Shown here: positions 18,726 to 28,043 of the stretch, one piece after another
Layout of the letters: each line of letters begins with the position of its first letter
How positions within the stretch are numbered: the stretch's first letter is position 1
Source of the DNA: Elusimicrobiota bacterium
Lineage (GTDB): Bacteria; Elusimicrobiota; Elusimicrobia; FEN-1173
Reading direction: 5' to 3'
Assembly (NCBI GenBank): GCA_016715645.1
Contig: JADJZR010000017.1
Coordinates: 1-37,179, forward strand
Length of the DNA: 37,179 bases
Notes under the pieces: generated by a model
Databases searched by the model: none
Told to the model about the DNA's origin: nothing
What the model saw: only the letters and a program-made list of their open reading frames with translations
Translations under genes and position numbers: made by a program

Positions 18726-20474
18726 TTAATTTTTTCTATTGGTATCGTTACTTCGGTCAGCCAAATACCTACCGACACGCAAAACACTACCCATCGCTGT
18801 AGGGTTTGGACGCATATTTGACAGTGCTCTAAAAATCATCGCGCCCTGTTGCGGCCCAAAAGATCGAAGGTACTTGATCCCTGCCGCTGTTGCTAACCAT
18901 TTCGCCGCAGAAGCTGGATTTCCACCAAAGAGACTAACTAGTGCCCCAATGCTGGAACCAACTTCACCAAGACCTAAAAACTGGCGACCTTCCAAACGAT
19001 CAATTTTGTCTCGGAGTCCTGTCTTTATTGTCTCACTTGCACCGTACATTTTTTTTGCCGCTTTAAAGTCATCAATCAATCGCTCCCTTCTAGCGTCATA
19101 AACTTCTCCATACATTGGACCACGACCAGCACTTTTCGCCTCTTGGGTCATCGATGGTGCAAGATCTCTTGTTGGGACTGCAAGATCTCTTGTTGGGACT
19201 GCAAGATCTCTTGTTGGGACTGCAAGATCTCTTGTTGGGACTGCAAGATCTCTTGCTGGGACTGAGTAAGTCTGTCCAGTCGGGGTTGATGTAGGTGTAT
19301 CTATACGACGAATACCTACGGGTCCAGAATATAATTCAACCCCCTGTTCTATCACATCGGATAATTTACCATAAGCTCTTTTCCTTAAGTCGTAAATTTT
19401 ACGTGCATCTTTTCCCTGATTAGCTCGTTGGAAATCCCCCCATTTTCCAGGGTCAATTTCTGCTTTAATTGTTTGCAGATCTTTTAATGTTATGTTCCTT
19501 TTTCGCATCCCAGTTATAGTATCCATTATCTTACGAACTTCATCATTTTGTTCTTTCCCGTACCCTTTTCTAATTGGATTACGTAAATCTTTATAAATTT
19601 CTTTAGAAAGGAGATGCGAGTCTATCTTCCATTCTGTACCAGATACTTCTTTAATTATATCCCCAATTTTTGTCCCAGCCTCCATGCTCTTATTTTTCAC
19701 AAATTCTTCCATATGCGTTGGACTTGTAAAAGCTCCAAATGCTCCAAGATCCTGCATCTTCACAGCCGCTTCATTAAATGCCTTCGATCCACCACGAACT
19801 TTATTGTATACATTCTTCATGCCACCCATAGCACTGCCAGCCGCTTTAGCTTGTAGCCTATGGAAAACGGGAGACGCCAACTTAGCAACTTTTCCCGCAC
19901 CAAGTGTCGCTGAATCAATAAGACCGGACATTGCCCCCTGCTCAATGAGGTTCGACATCTCGGATTGGACACCAGGGACACGCGGGAATTGTAGTCCGGG
20001 AATTCCAGTTTCAACTGCCGGTGCAACCTCCGCACCTAACGCCCTTCGCCCAACCTGCCTAAACCCCTCTCCACCTGATGCTAAGAGCATACCGAGTGGA
20101 ATACTGCCAAGTCCAGCTCCAGCTATAGCACCAGCGGTACCTCCAACAGACGGAAGAGTGTCAAGAACATTCAATGCCGCTTCTCTTGGATTCTCAGCAG
20201 TAAACTTACCAACCTTATCACCCAGGAGAGACCCAGTAATGCCACCGATTGGACCAAACATAGACCCAATCGCCCCACCAACAACAGCACCCGCCGCTTT
20301 ACCAACTCTCGCTTTTTTAGGAAGTGGTTTGTCTGCTACATCATTGGCAATGTTTCCACTTTTTACACCCATAGATAAAACAATCTCTTTTAACTCTTTT
20401 TCGGTCGGAGGAGAATCACCTTCCAAGACAAAAGTTTTACCAGTCTCGTTGTCGTTAATCCTGTATTTCGGCAT
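18726..20474 (-). CDS. Internal/ejection protein with glycine-zipper and heptad repeats (582 aa)
   Basis: Candidate pilot protein released with DNA at infection, inferred from position among three large internal-type proteins and from composition. N-terminus (MPKYRINDNETGKTFVLEGDSPPTEKEL) is a small domain found at the start of other phage internal proteins. Residues about 58-120 are Gly/Ala-rich (AGAVVGGAIGSMFGPIGGITGSLLG), a glycine-zipper pattern able to enter membranes. The middle is helical. At about residues 404-439 it has five tandem copies of a seven-residue unit (PTRDLAV). ATG 20474 is one base from the upstream stop. Confidence 0.68.
   Translation of the reverse strand: MPKYRINDNETGKTFVLEGDSPPTEKELKEIVLSMGVKSGNIANDVADKPLPKKARVGKAAGAVVGGAIGSMFGPIGGITGSLLGDKVGKFTAENPREAALNVLDTLPSVGGTAGAIAGAGLGSIPLGMLLASGGEGFRQVGRRALGAEVAPAVETGIPGLQFPRVPGVQSEMSNLIEQGAMSGLIDSATLGAGKVAKLASPVFHRLQAKAAGSAMGGMKNVYNKVRGGSKAFNEAAVKMQDLGAFGAFTSPTHMEEFVKNKSMEAGTKIGDIIKEVSGTEWKIDSHLLSKEIYKDLRNPIRKGYGKEQNDEVRKIMDTITGMRKRNITLKDLQTIKAEIDPGKWGDFQRANQGKDARKIYDLRKRAYGKLSDVIEQGVELYSGPVGIRRIDTPTSTPTGQTYSVPARDLAVPTRDLAVPTRDLAVPTRDLAVPTRDLAPSMTQEAKSAGRGPMYGEVYDARRERLIDDFKAAKKMYGASETIKTGLRDKIDRLEGRQFLGLGEVGSSIGALVSLFGGNPASAAKWLATAAGIKYLRSFGPQQGAMIFRALSNMRPNPTAMGSVLRVGRYLADRSNDTNRKN
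19159..19263 (-). repeat. Five tandem 21-bp repeats within the 582-aa gene
   Basis: Five consecutive 21-base units, four identical and the last with one T-to-C change, coding PTRDLAV (last one PARDLAV). The near identity implies recent expansion; a copy-number error in assembly is possible. Confidence 0.95.
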
Positions 20475-20475
20475 A

Positions 20476-21531
20476 TTAATTATCCACCGTCACAGTAAAT
20501 CGGCCTATTTTAGCCCCGTCACCCGAATCGGTGTATTTCTTTAACACCTCTTTAATCTGTTGACCCTGCGTTCCAAGAAGATTGGCGGCCGCCATCAAGT
20601 CGATATTGCCACCCAAGTATGCTTTTAGAGCCTCGCGTTTTGCCAATCTGCTTTCTTTATTATCAAGTGCGTTTGGAACGAATGTCCCCATAATAATTTC
20701 TTCTTCTGTCCCTGTTAGTTGTTTGCCGCCAAACGAGAATCCAACCTGTTTTAATTCATTCGTAAACCGCTCAACTTCCGGATTAAAAACTTGACGAATA
20801 CCAGGTGTGAGTCTCGCTCTTTGAGATATTGCGCTCCCTTCCTCTAATTTATCGAAGAACGAATCGACGTTTTTCAATAATGTGACACCACGCGCCGCCG
20901 ACGTGACGGCTTCTGGATTCCCTTTAACCGGTGCGATATTGCCCTGTGGAGTCTGTTTATCAGTTACACGCAAATAAGATTGCCTTTGGACATCCCAAAA
21001 AACAGGTGTATTATCAAACGAATCCATATAACTCGATTGTTGCGAAGGATTATACCGCGTCTGTCCTGGGCGACTGATTGAAATTGGTTGATAATCAACA
21101 CCTGGTTTTTGTTCGGTTAATTCTTGTCCAGAGAATGGATCAACCGCTTGCCCCATCGTATCTGTAGCAAATATAACTTTTTCCTGATTTGGTTTGAATT
21201 CAGTTTTCTCACTGTAATTCCCATCAGGTCCAATCGCATATTGAGTTTCGATTTCCTCTAACTTTTGTTGTGGGAAAGCAGAATTATTTTGCATCCCAAC
21301 ACCCATTTGTGAACGTTTGCGACGGGCCTCAAGCTCACCAGCAATACGTTTGTTGTTCTCCATGATCTGTTCTTGTTGCCTTTTATTTTGTTCCAACTCA
21401 ATTAGTATTTTGGCCCTTTCTAATTCTTGTTGTTGACCAATAGCGTATCCACGAGCCAATCCTTCCATCGCTGAAATAGCCGGACTCTTTTGTGCTTCTG
21501 CGGCCAATATCAATTCTTGAACGGAGGCCAT
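20476..21531 (-). CDS. Internal virion-type protein (351 aa)
   Basis: First 90 residues are one long Gln/Glu/Arg-rich helix (GYAIGQQQELERAKILIELEQNKRQQEQ...), followed by a strand-rich part and a compact C-terminal segment (GVTLLKNVDSFFDKLEEG... KEVLKKYTDSGD). It sits between the 550-aa and 582-aa proteins, the place where podoviruses such as P22 encode ejection proteins. No motif proves it. Start ATG 21531 directly follows the stop of the 550-aa gene. Confidence 0.62.
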   Translation of the reverse strand: MASVQELILAAEAQKSPAISAMEGLARGYAIGQQQELERAKILIELEQNKRQQEQIMENNKRIAGELEARRKRSQMGVGMQNNSAFPQQKLEEIETQYAIGPDGNYSEKTEFKPNQEKVIFATDTMGQAVDPFSGQELTEQKPGVDYQPISISRPGQTRYNPSQQSSYMDSFDNTPVFWDVQRQSYLRVTDKQTPQGNIAPVKGNPEAVTSAARGVTLLKNVDSFFDKLEEGSAISQRARLTPGIRQVFNPEVERFTNELKQVGFSFGGKQLTGTEEEIIMGTFVPNALDNKESRLAKREALKAYLGGNIDLMAAANLLGTQGQQIKEVLKKYTDSGDGAKIGRFTVTVDN

Positions 21532-21533
21532 AG

Positions 21534-23186
21534 TTAGTATCCTATCCCTAATTTCGTTCTTGGTAAATTACCCTGGGCATATGGATTATACCCATAATTT
21601 GAAGTCTGCCCGCTCGGATAATATCGCTCTGCTGTCTGCCCCCCACCATACTTGTTGGAAAGATATTGTCCTCCAATCTGCCCAACCAAGCCAAGAAGAT
21701 CTCCATATGGGCTCGTTTCTATGGACGGAACACCGTAGTTCGCTTGCTGTACTGCCACGGTCTGTGCGGCCTGAATCGGTAACTGAAGTTCCTGTCTCCG
21801 TCTTAGCAATTCAGCGTCACGTGCTTTTATCGACGCATCGTTTAATTGTCTCGTCAACGATCCATATTGGTGCGCGGCCTGGATCTGGTTCAACTGTGCG
21901 GCCTGCTGTGCTTCACCACTTTGGTACGCTAATGGAATAGCCTGTAATCGTCTATTCAATGCCGAATCCGTCAACCGTGCCATCTCAGATGTTAGCGTCT
22001 CGTTTCCACGCGCCTGAATGTCCCCCAATCCACGAATAGTGTCGGTCGAATACAAATTACCCGCAAAACCTGCTCCGCGTTTTAATGCCCGCTCGGATTC
22101 TCTAATTTGGCGTTGGGTCTGAGTTTTGAACGGATCGTATTGCGCCGCAATGTCAGTCGGATCAGTTTGAAGATAATCTTGAAGAGCCGCGTCACCAACA
22201 GCATATTGTGGAGGAAGTCCTTGGTCCAAGAGTCCTTGTAATTGAGATTGTCCGCGGTTCTCTATGTCTGTAACACCGTAATCACCGTAGCCGAGCGGAA
22301 CCTCTTCACCCGCCGTGAAGTTCCCAAATTTACCAGTATCAGCAAACCCCATCAACTTTCGGCGGGCCGCCCCCTGCTCTGGGGTTTCGAGCGGAACTTG
22401 TGACTGTTTCTTCTTTCCCATGTTCCCGATAACTGCGGACCCAATTGCCCCGGCACCAATAGCAACACCGCCCCACGTCCCCACCATATCATGGTCACCG
22501 GGGACAATTTCAGAGAGAGACGTTCCCTCTCGCGTCGTTACATGCCACTCTGTATCAGAGACTTTTTTACCGAACAACCCTTCAACCGAGACGCCCGAAA
22601 CCTTAAGTTTTTCAATAGCTTTGTTGAATGGGAGGAGATGCCCGGAAGGCGTCAATTCCATCAAGCTCTTGTAATCCCTCCCCTTCTCTTTCAACGCGAG
22701 AATAAGACAGTTTCTTTGACTCACGTCATACGCCAACAAAACCGGATCGTCATACGTTTTCGCAATCACGTAATCCTCGATTTTCTCCAGGTCAGTTTCG
22801 TTCGTCACATGGACAGTGATCCAAACCGTATCCTCAAGGGCGATAACGGCCCGTTTCGTCCCAGGGGCGGATATCATGGATAGAGGGGCTTTCAGATGTT
22901 CGCGCCCGCGTTCTTCTGTAACCACAACTACCTCGCCCTTCATAAGAAAGTTTGGGTGAGAGTGTTTATGGATTTTTCCCGTAAGGATGTGCCCTTTCGG
23001 AATGAAAATCTCCCGCACGTAAACGCCTTCCGCGAAGGAATGTTTGAGCGGCATTTCCGGGGAGTCGCCAAACGTCGCGCCAGGGATTTTGGCCATCACG
23101 CTTTCGAGTTCGAAAATCTGTTTTCTAAATGCGTCCCTGCTCTCAATGGCAGAGGGCGCGGGCTTTTCCATCAATGCCGTCGTCAT
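21534..23186 (-). CDS. Cupin domain fused to an internal virion-type protein (550 aa)
   Basis: Residues about 20-150 form a cupin-like beta-barrel: IFIPKGHILTGKIHKHSHPNFLMKGEVVVVTE gives H73, H75/H77 and E85 in the first cupin motif, but the second motif has PGTKRAVI where a metal-binding His is usual, so only part of the site remains. A linker follows (to about 245), then GTWGGVAIGAGAIGSAVIGN, a Gly/Ala zipper as at the start of many phage internal proteins, and a Gln/Ala-rich helical region with a Tyr/Gly-rich end (YGYNPYAQGNL). No frame break is visible between them. A stand-alone cupin gene joined by fusion or by a lost stop is the alternative. Confidence 0.72.
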   Translation of the reverse strand: MTTALMEKPAPSAIESRDAFRKQIFELESVMAKIPGATFGDSPEMPLKHSFAEGVYVREIFIPKGHILTGKIHKHSHPNFLMKGEVVVVTEERGREHLKAPLSMISAPGTKRAVIALEDTVWITVHVTNETDLEKIEDYVIAKTYDDPVLLAYDVSQRNCLILALKEKGRDYKSLMELTPSGHLLPFNKAIEKLKVSGVSVEGLFGKKVSDTEWHVTTREGTSLSEIVPGDHDMVGTWGGVAIGAGAIGSAVIGNMGKKKQSQVPLETPEQGAARRKLMGFADTGKFGNFTAGEEVPLGYGDYGVTDIENRGQSQLQGLLDQGLPPQYAVGDAALQDYLQTDPTDIAAQYDPFKTQTQRQIRESERALKRGAGFAGNLYSTDTIRGLGDIQARGNETLTSEMARLTDSALNRRLQAIPLAYQSGEAQQAAQLNQIQAAHQYGSLTRQLNDASIKARDAELLRRRQELQLPIQAAQTVAVQQANYGVPSIETSPYGDLLGLVGQIGGQYLSNKYGGGQTAERYYPSGQTSNYGYNPYAQGNLPRTKLGIGY

Positions 23187-23506
23187 AAATTGTCTCCTGT
23201 CCTACCGATTTGTTTTACATGAGGATCGGCGTCCAAGAGCCGTTTTTGTGCGTCTGTAGATAATGCTCCGATAAATTCCGCCCTGCTTTTCTGAACCTGG
23301 TTTGCCACTTTGTCCGTCGATGCCGCCGTTTGGCGAATCATTTGCGCGTTCTCCACCAAGAGGATCGGGAGGAATTCAATCGCGCACCCAAATTTGTCAA
23401 CCACCCCGTCGCCCTGAGGATTCCTCCCTAACAAATGCGTCCAGAATCGGCATTTAGCCTCGACGCAATCCTGCTTTCGTAGCGCGGAGAGAAGTGGGCA
23501 AATCAT
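23183..23506 (-). CDS. Conserved podovirus-type protein (107 aa)
   Basis: Pattern CVEAKCRFWTHLLGRNPQGDGVVDKFGCAIEFLPILLVENAQMIRQTAAS is shared by a small protein encoded beside tail and internal genes in many podovirus-like genomes. Four Cys could form a metal site (C14, C19, C41 plus C3). Role unknown. Overlaps the 550-aa start by four bases. Confidence 0.68.
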   Translation of the reverse strand: MICPLLSALRKQDCVEAKCRFWTHLLGRNPQGDGVVDKFGCAIEFLPILLVENAQMIRQTAASTDKVANQVQKSRAEFIGALSTDAQKRLLDADPHVKQIGRTGDNL

Positions 23507-23508
23507 CG

Positions 23509-24288
23509 TTAGTCTTTTGAAGCGACAATAATATCCGCATATTGAAAAGCGGTATTTGATAATTGAGAATCTGTTGTCGGGGCTGCCCCACCGCTAGTCC
23601 CACTCCCACCACTTTCAGTCGAATTTTGAATGATCCTTTTTGTGGTTGAACTATTATTGAATGAATCGCCTGTTCCAAGCGGAGCCCCGGACGTATTAAG
23701 AGACAGAATAGTCCCCGTTATAGTTCCGTCAAGATCGGTAAATGTAGTATATGCAAGATCATGAGAATGACTTGCAACTGTGTGTGTGTGGCTTGATACA
23801 GTATGAGAATGAGCAAGCGTTATTGTGGACGATGGCGTTGCCCCGCTCCCACCCGTTGATCCGCCAGTTCCGCCAGCCGTAACAACCCGGAGAAATTTGT
23901 CATTAACCGCAACCGCCGTCCATCCAACAGGGGCCGACGCTTGATAAAACACCATCTTCGTCCCAGCAGGAATAACGTTTTGACCAATATCGTCCCAGCT
24001 TGTCCCGTTGTCGCGCTGGAGGACGTTTCTTGTCGTGTCAAAATAAAGACCATATTGCCCAGCCGTGGGTCTTTCCGCCGTAGTGCCTTTAAGTCCTCTG
24101 TAACGATAGACGGGAGCCGTTGCCGGCGAAGATCCGGGGAAAATAGCCTCCACCCCTTCTATATCGTCTCCGGCCACTTCGCCGGCGCGGAGAGCCTCAC
24201 GCATCGCAAGTTTAAATTCGCGTATTTTGTCGTCCCCCTGGCTCAGAAGATCCGAACCAGCCGGAGTCGTTACGTCGAAATTACTCAT
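23509..24288 (-). CDS. Tail fibre with collar-type tip (259 aa)
   Basis: N-terminal FDVTTPAGSDLLSQGDDKIREFKLAMREAL attaches many phage fibres to the tail. YRYRGLKGTTAERPTAGQYGLYFDTTRNVLQRDNGTSWDDIG is a common fibre shaft module. The C-terminus has IPAGTKMVFYQASAPVGWTAV (collar-like start), then HxH clusters (LAHSHTVSSHTHTVASHSHD) that in such tips bind metal ions. Likely receptor-binding or accessory fibre. Ends with FQYADIIVASKD, the usual closing strand. Confidence 0.85.
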   Translation of the reverse strand: MSNFDVTTPAGSDLLSQGDDKIREFKLAMREALRAGEVAGDDIEGVEAIFPGSSPATAPVYRYRGLKGTTAERPTAGQYGLYFDTTRNVLQRDNGTSWDDIGQNVIPAGTKMVFYQASAPVGWTAVAVNDKFLRVVTAGGTGGSTGGSGATPSSTITLAHSHTVSSHTHTVASHSHDLAYTTFTDLDGTITGTILSLNTSGAPLGTGDSFNNSSTTKRIIQNSTESGGSGTSGGAAPTTDSQLSNTAFQYADIIVASKD

Positions 24289-24299
24289 TTTTTTTCTCC

Positions 24300-24665
24300 T
24301 TAAAAAACTAAAAGTCGAAACGCCTTAGACGATACATCCGATTTTAAATACAAAGTCGTATTTGTGTTCGCTGTACTCCCATCGTAAACGGTTCCAGCTG
24401 TTTCTTGCCCTGTTACAATGTACCCAAGAGGCACTTTCCCAAGCCCATGAGCAACTGATGCCTCTGTTCCAGGTGTCGCATGAGATGTAAATACTATACG
24501 AGATGCGTCCACGTTGTCGTCAATAGATATCCCACCGTCAAGGATTGATTTTAATACCATTGACCAGGTACTTAAGGATGTCAAAAGATCTTTGTCAAAT
24601 GGGCGTAACCGATCAAACTGTTCAGTAAATAATGCTGGAAAATTAGGTTCATAATACTTTATCAT
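24300..24665 (-). CDS. Small tail/fibre-associated protein (121 aa)
   Basis: The N-terminal helix (FTEQFDRLRPFDKDLLTSLSTWSMVLKSILDGGISIDDNVDA) followed by beta strands (TPGTEASVAHGLGKVPLGYIVTGQE... LYLKSDVSSKAFRLLVF) is a well-known form of small structural protein next to tail fibres. Start overlaps the stop of the 510-aa gene (ATGA). Confidence 0.72.
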   Translation of the reverse strand: MIKYYEPNFPALFTEQFDRLRPFDKDLLTSLSTWSMVLKSILDGGISIDDNVDASRIVFTSHATPGTEASVAHGLGKVPLGYIVTGQETAGTVYDGSTANTNTTLYLKSDVSSKAFRLLVF

Positions 24666-26194
24666 CGCCGCATTTCCCTTAGATGCGCTTCAATTTGGTA
24701 TTTCTTAATCGTAAACACCTGATTGTTAGCCGTGTTTGCGAACCTAAATCTTATAGACGAGGACAAAACATCGAAATATAAATTCAACGGTGCATCATCT
24801 TGTGGATAATAACTCGTCAAATTCACTGTGCTTAATGAAATCCATGAATTGCCATTGTCCGTTGAATAAGACACATCGAATGAGTTTCCGAGTGCCCATA
24901 ACTCCATTCCAGTCCATCGCATAATAGTGTCAATGTCTGGTATTCCGAAATCTGTCGCTGTAAATTCCTTCGTTTCCCATAAGGCATCAATAGCCGTTGT
25001 CGCGTCAGACGTAGCCCCAGACTCGCGTTTGAGTGTTTCTCCATTAGCATTTCCGAATACAAGAACCTTGTTCAGAGAAAGAGCATCACTTGAATCCCAT
25101 CGTTTCACCTGGCTATCCCATGTTCCAATAGCAGAGTCCCATGTAGCTGACGTTGTATTCAAATACAACGACATCGCCGTGCAATCTGGGCGGTCATCAC
25201 GATAAACCTGCCGTGTTCTCCAATTATATTTATAGATTGTACTCGGATCGGAGTCGGACCCAATCGGAACCGCAACCCAGTATTCATCTAGATCATCGAT
25301 ATAAACTGCATTTGATCGTGAAACCGCGCTTGGGTTTATCGTTTCTCTTAATTCGTCTTGAATAGGTGAATCGATCAGTGGGGCAGTAATACCATTGAAT
25401 AGATGTAAACCATCTGCACCAAGGAAAATCTGCTCTCCACTTGGGATGTTTGATATTGTGGCTTCCGCAATCGCTCCAACACCAGTCGATTTACGATCAA
25501 AACGAAACACGTCAGACGTAGTAACCAATTGACCAAGATATATCGATGATCGTTTATGGATAGTCAAGAAGTTTCCGAATATCCCAAGACCTGTAATATC
25601 CTCTGGATCTTCGAGTAAATCCGTACTCCCGGCGTTTCCACCGGACCACGTTTCGCAGTCACCAGTATCGCACCACTGAACACGGCTGTAATACGTATTG
25701 CCTCCGTCAGTTATGTATGCCAACACAAGATATGGCCCAAACGACCGAACATATCTTGCAATTGGAGGAGAACCGCCTAGCAATTCCGTATCACCCGTAA
25801 GTCCTACTTTGCGTATTGGATTGATACCATTTGTAAAAACAGCTATCTTCTCAGCTGTCAAAAGTGGATATCCGACACTTATAGAATCGTCTGCCGTTCC
25901 TGTTAATGGAGCGTGTGCTATGTTTGACCACGTACTCGTTGGCTTGTCTAAATCTTCCGTTTTTGTTAAACCGACGCGAATCAATCGGGTGTCAGGTCCG
26001 ACCTGTAATTCAAACAATTTCATCACGCGCTCAGTAAGTCCACCACCCAACAGAGAACTCCCTGATCGTTTCCTGATAATATTCCTATTAAATTCCATGT
26101 TCCGAATGTTAAACGAAGATCTCTCGTCAACGTATTCGGAAGGTCGGTCAACTACAAGCCCTTTAGACGGTAACGGTATGTTAAGTTTTGGCAT
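24662..26194 (-). CDS. Tail nozzle/stabilisation protein, beta-propeller-like (510 aa)
   Basis: Starts MPKLNIPLPSKGLVVDRPSEY..SSFNIRNMEFNRNIIRKRSGS, typical of long beta-rich tail proteins in podoviruses that follow the adaptor gene (roles like P22 gp10 or T7 gp12). Repeated strand-turn-strand units with W/DS-rich turns (TWDSAIGTWDSQVKRWDSSD) and PIARYVRSFGPYLVLAYIT support a propeller-like fold. The C-terminal third is a jelly-roll-like module (MELWALGNSFDVSYSTDNGNSW). Order adaptor-nozzle agrees. Overlaps the adaptor stop by one base. Confidence 0.75.
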   Translation of the reverse strand: MPKLNIPLPSKGLVVDRPSEYVDERSSFNIRNMEFNRNIIRKRSGSSLLGGGLTERVMKLFELQVGPDTRLIRVGLTKTEDLDKPTSTWSNIAHAPLTGTADDSISVGYPLLTAEKIAVFTNGINPIRKVGLTGDTELLGGSPPIARYVRSFGPYLVLAYITDGGNTYYSRVQWCDTGDCETWSGGNAGSTDLLEDPEDITGLGIFGNFLTIHKRSSIYLGQLVTTSDVFRFDRKSTGVGAIAEATISNIPSGEQIFLGADGLHLFNGITAPLIDSPIQDELRETINPSAVSRSNAVYIDDLDEYWVAVPIGSDSDPSTIYKYNWRTRQVYRDDRPDCTAMSLYLNTTSATWDSAIGTWDSQVKRWDSSDALSLNKVLVFGNANGETLKRESGATSDATTAIDALWETKEFTATDFGIPDIDTIMRWTGMELWALGNSFDVSYSTDNGNSWISLSTVNLTSYYPQDDAPLNLYFDVLSSSIRFRFANTANNQVFTIKKYQIEAHLREMRR

Positions 26195-26844
26195 TAAAAA
26201 TCTACCTGTCTCATAGAGAACATACTTCTTATATTCCCTGTTTCACGTGAAACAAATTGTCCTAGCTCCTCTTCATATTTCTGCTTATGATATCCAGACA
26301 AATCGAACTTTTCCATTTGCTCAAACAAACGATACAGTGTGCCGTATCTTATACATTCACGCGCCACATCCGTGAATAAAACATCGGATGAAGTGCTTGT
26401 GATCTCACCCGCTGGAAACGTAGAATAATCAATTTGATATTCGTAAGTCACATCGTCAGGAACAGGCCCTAAAAGTATCTGTTTTCCAAACACGCAATAA
26501 TGTGTTGGTTCTCCATCAATCGGGTCATCACCATACGGGTCAGGGAACATTTCGTGAAACTCACGTTTCGATAACCGTTGCAATACGTAACTGTCGTCCT
26601 GGTCACTCCACCGAACGTCTCCCAACAACCTACCAAAATCGTCCGGAAGATCAATTTTGTAATCACCCAACGCAGTTATTCCGCTCGTCGTGTATGCCTC
26701 AACCTTTGTGTCCTCGAATCCAAATCGTTCACACATGTCAACGAGAGTGTCTGTTATCGCCTCGTAAACCTCTGTTTCTTTGTCTGTCCTCTTAAACGTC
26801 CGGAGGATGTAATTGTAAAGAGAAGATCCACTCATTTTGTCCAT
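26194..26844 (-). CDS. Head-to-tail adaptor (216 aa)
   Basis: Helical N-terminus (LYNYILRTFKRTDKETEVYEAITDTLVDMCERFGFEDT), then DYKIDLPDDFGRLLGDVRW and a beta stretch ending in FGKQILLGPVPDDVTYEYQIDYSTFP, and a C-terminal helix that would contact portal subunits. This arrangement is that of podovirus adaptor or tail accessory proteins (P22 gp4, T7 gp11-like). It precedes the 510-aa tail protein, as expected. Start ATG 26844 with AGGAGG upstream. Confidence 0.75.
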   Translation of the reverse strand: MDKMSGSSLYNYILRTFKRTDKETEVYEAITDTLVDMCERFGFEDTKVEAYTTSGITALGDYKIDLPDDFGRLLGDVRWSDQDDSYVLQRLSKREFHEMFPDPYGDDPIDGEPTHYCVFGKQILLGPVPDDVTYEYQIDYSTFPAGEITSTSSDVLFTDVARECIRYGTLYRLFEQMEKFDLSGYHKQKYEEELGQFVSRETGNIRSMFSMRQVDF

Positions 26845-26852
26845 AAATCCTC

Positions 26853-28043
26853 CTAGTCCTGTGTAATCAGTTCAACGAAGTTAACGTCTGCCCCGGTTGC
26901 GCTGAATCGTAGCATGATCTTCTCGCCGTTCATATCGTCAGCAGACAAATTGATGCGATACGTCCCATTTGAAATTTCAGCAACACCTGAACTGCACGGA
27001 GCGAAAGGATTACCATCAATTGCACGTTCTGCCGTTACAACCAATCCAGCTATAGGATTTTTCGTTGTTGAATCGAACATAGGGAACATGAAATTATTTA
27101 AAGCGATATTCTTTTTGGGCCGTGTAATTCCAATTCCATTCGCTCCACCGATCACATTAATCCCATATGCCCCGGACGCGCCTTCGAATGTAGCTCCGTT
27201 TCCACTGTCGGACTGAAAATACAATCCAGAATCAAAACCCCTAGCCTCAATGGCATATCTGCCGACAAGTGCAAGTGCAGTCACGTTATCGGAATGAAAA
27301 TAAGCCGCCACACCATTCACGCTATGAATATAGAGCCCTTGTCCAAAACTTGACCCAGATCCACCCTCAAGACTAAACGCATCTCCTCCATTTCCTGATG
27401 TAACAACACTTCCACCGACAGCACGCAAAGCATTGCCTCCCGTGTTCCCCATAGATGCTGTACCAGCCTCGATGTAAAGTCCATCAGACCCATCCCCGCT
27501 GGCTGGTGTCCCACCAACAATTTTAAACCCTATCCCTGTTCCGTGACCAGCCACGTCAATGCCAATACCGTTACTCCCTATTGATTTCATAACTACAGCT
27601 GTCCCAGTCGAGTTTTGTATATTTAGCGATTTTAAATTAAGCGTCGCGTTATTTCCACTCGTTGCAAGTCCGTCAATCGCTTCAATGTTCGCCTTAACTC
27701 TCGCAGACGCATCGACAATTGGAACTCCACCGTCTGCTCCTGGTGCGGCTGTCGGAAGTTGCTCGAAGGATATATGTGTCGGCAAAATGCTTATATTCGC
27801 GGTGGAACTTTTACCAGCCAATGTCCCATAATCACACGCACACTCTGCCGTTGTCAGTGTTATTTTGTAAATTCCAGGCGCATTTGTTGAATCTACCTCA
27901 GAAGCCGAATTTGTGGGAGCAGATGATGTTCCGTCCTTGATCCACCTTAAAGTATGGTTTGCAACGTCACCTGTTTTTCCAACATTGTTTGCAGTATCCC
28001 AGGCGACATACGATATTGTAAGACTTTGCGCTCTAGATGCCAT
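26853..28043 (-). CDS. Fibre/spike protein with beta-helix-like repeats (396 aa)
   Basis: N-terminal jelly-roll module (MASRAQSLTISYVAWDTANNVGKTGDVANHTLRWIKDG... TNAPGIYKITLT) of the type that binds fibres to the virion, then a long Gly/Asn-rich part (about 140-320) of short strand repeats (GIGIDVAGHGTGIGFKIVGG, NALRAVGGSVV, GLYIHSVNGVAAYFHSDN) like a parallel beta-helix. The C-terminal module (GVAEISNGTYRINLSADDMNG...RFSATGADV) resembles the N-terminal module of the protein at 28964. AGGAGG upstream of ATG. Confidence 0.72.
   Translation of the reverse strand: MASRAQSLTISYVAWDTANNVGKTGDVANHTLRWIKDGTSSAPTNSASEVDSTNAPGIYKITLTTAECACDYGTLAGKSSTANISILPTHISFEQLPTAAPGADGGVPIVDASARVKANIEAIDGLATSGNNATLNLKSLNIQNSTGTAVVMKSIGSNGIGIDVAGHGTGIGFKIVGGTPASGDGSDGLYIEAGTASMGNTGGNALRAVGGSVVTSGNGGDAFSLEGGSGSSFGQGLYIHSVNGVAAYFHSDNVTALALVGRYAIEARGFDSGLYFQSDSGNGATFEGASGAYGINVIGGANGIGITRPKKNIALNNFMFPMFDSTTKNPIAGLVVTAERAIDGNPFAPCSSGVAEISNGTYRINLSADDMNGEKIMLRFSATGADVNFVELITQD

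Noticed and set aside
19684..20544. Long plus-strand ORF (286 aa) opposite the internal protein genes
   Set aside because: Low-complexity Ala/Pro product typical of the antisense of a Gly/Ala-rich gene; no ribosome-binding site and no neighbours on that strand.
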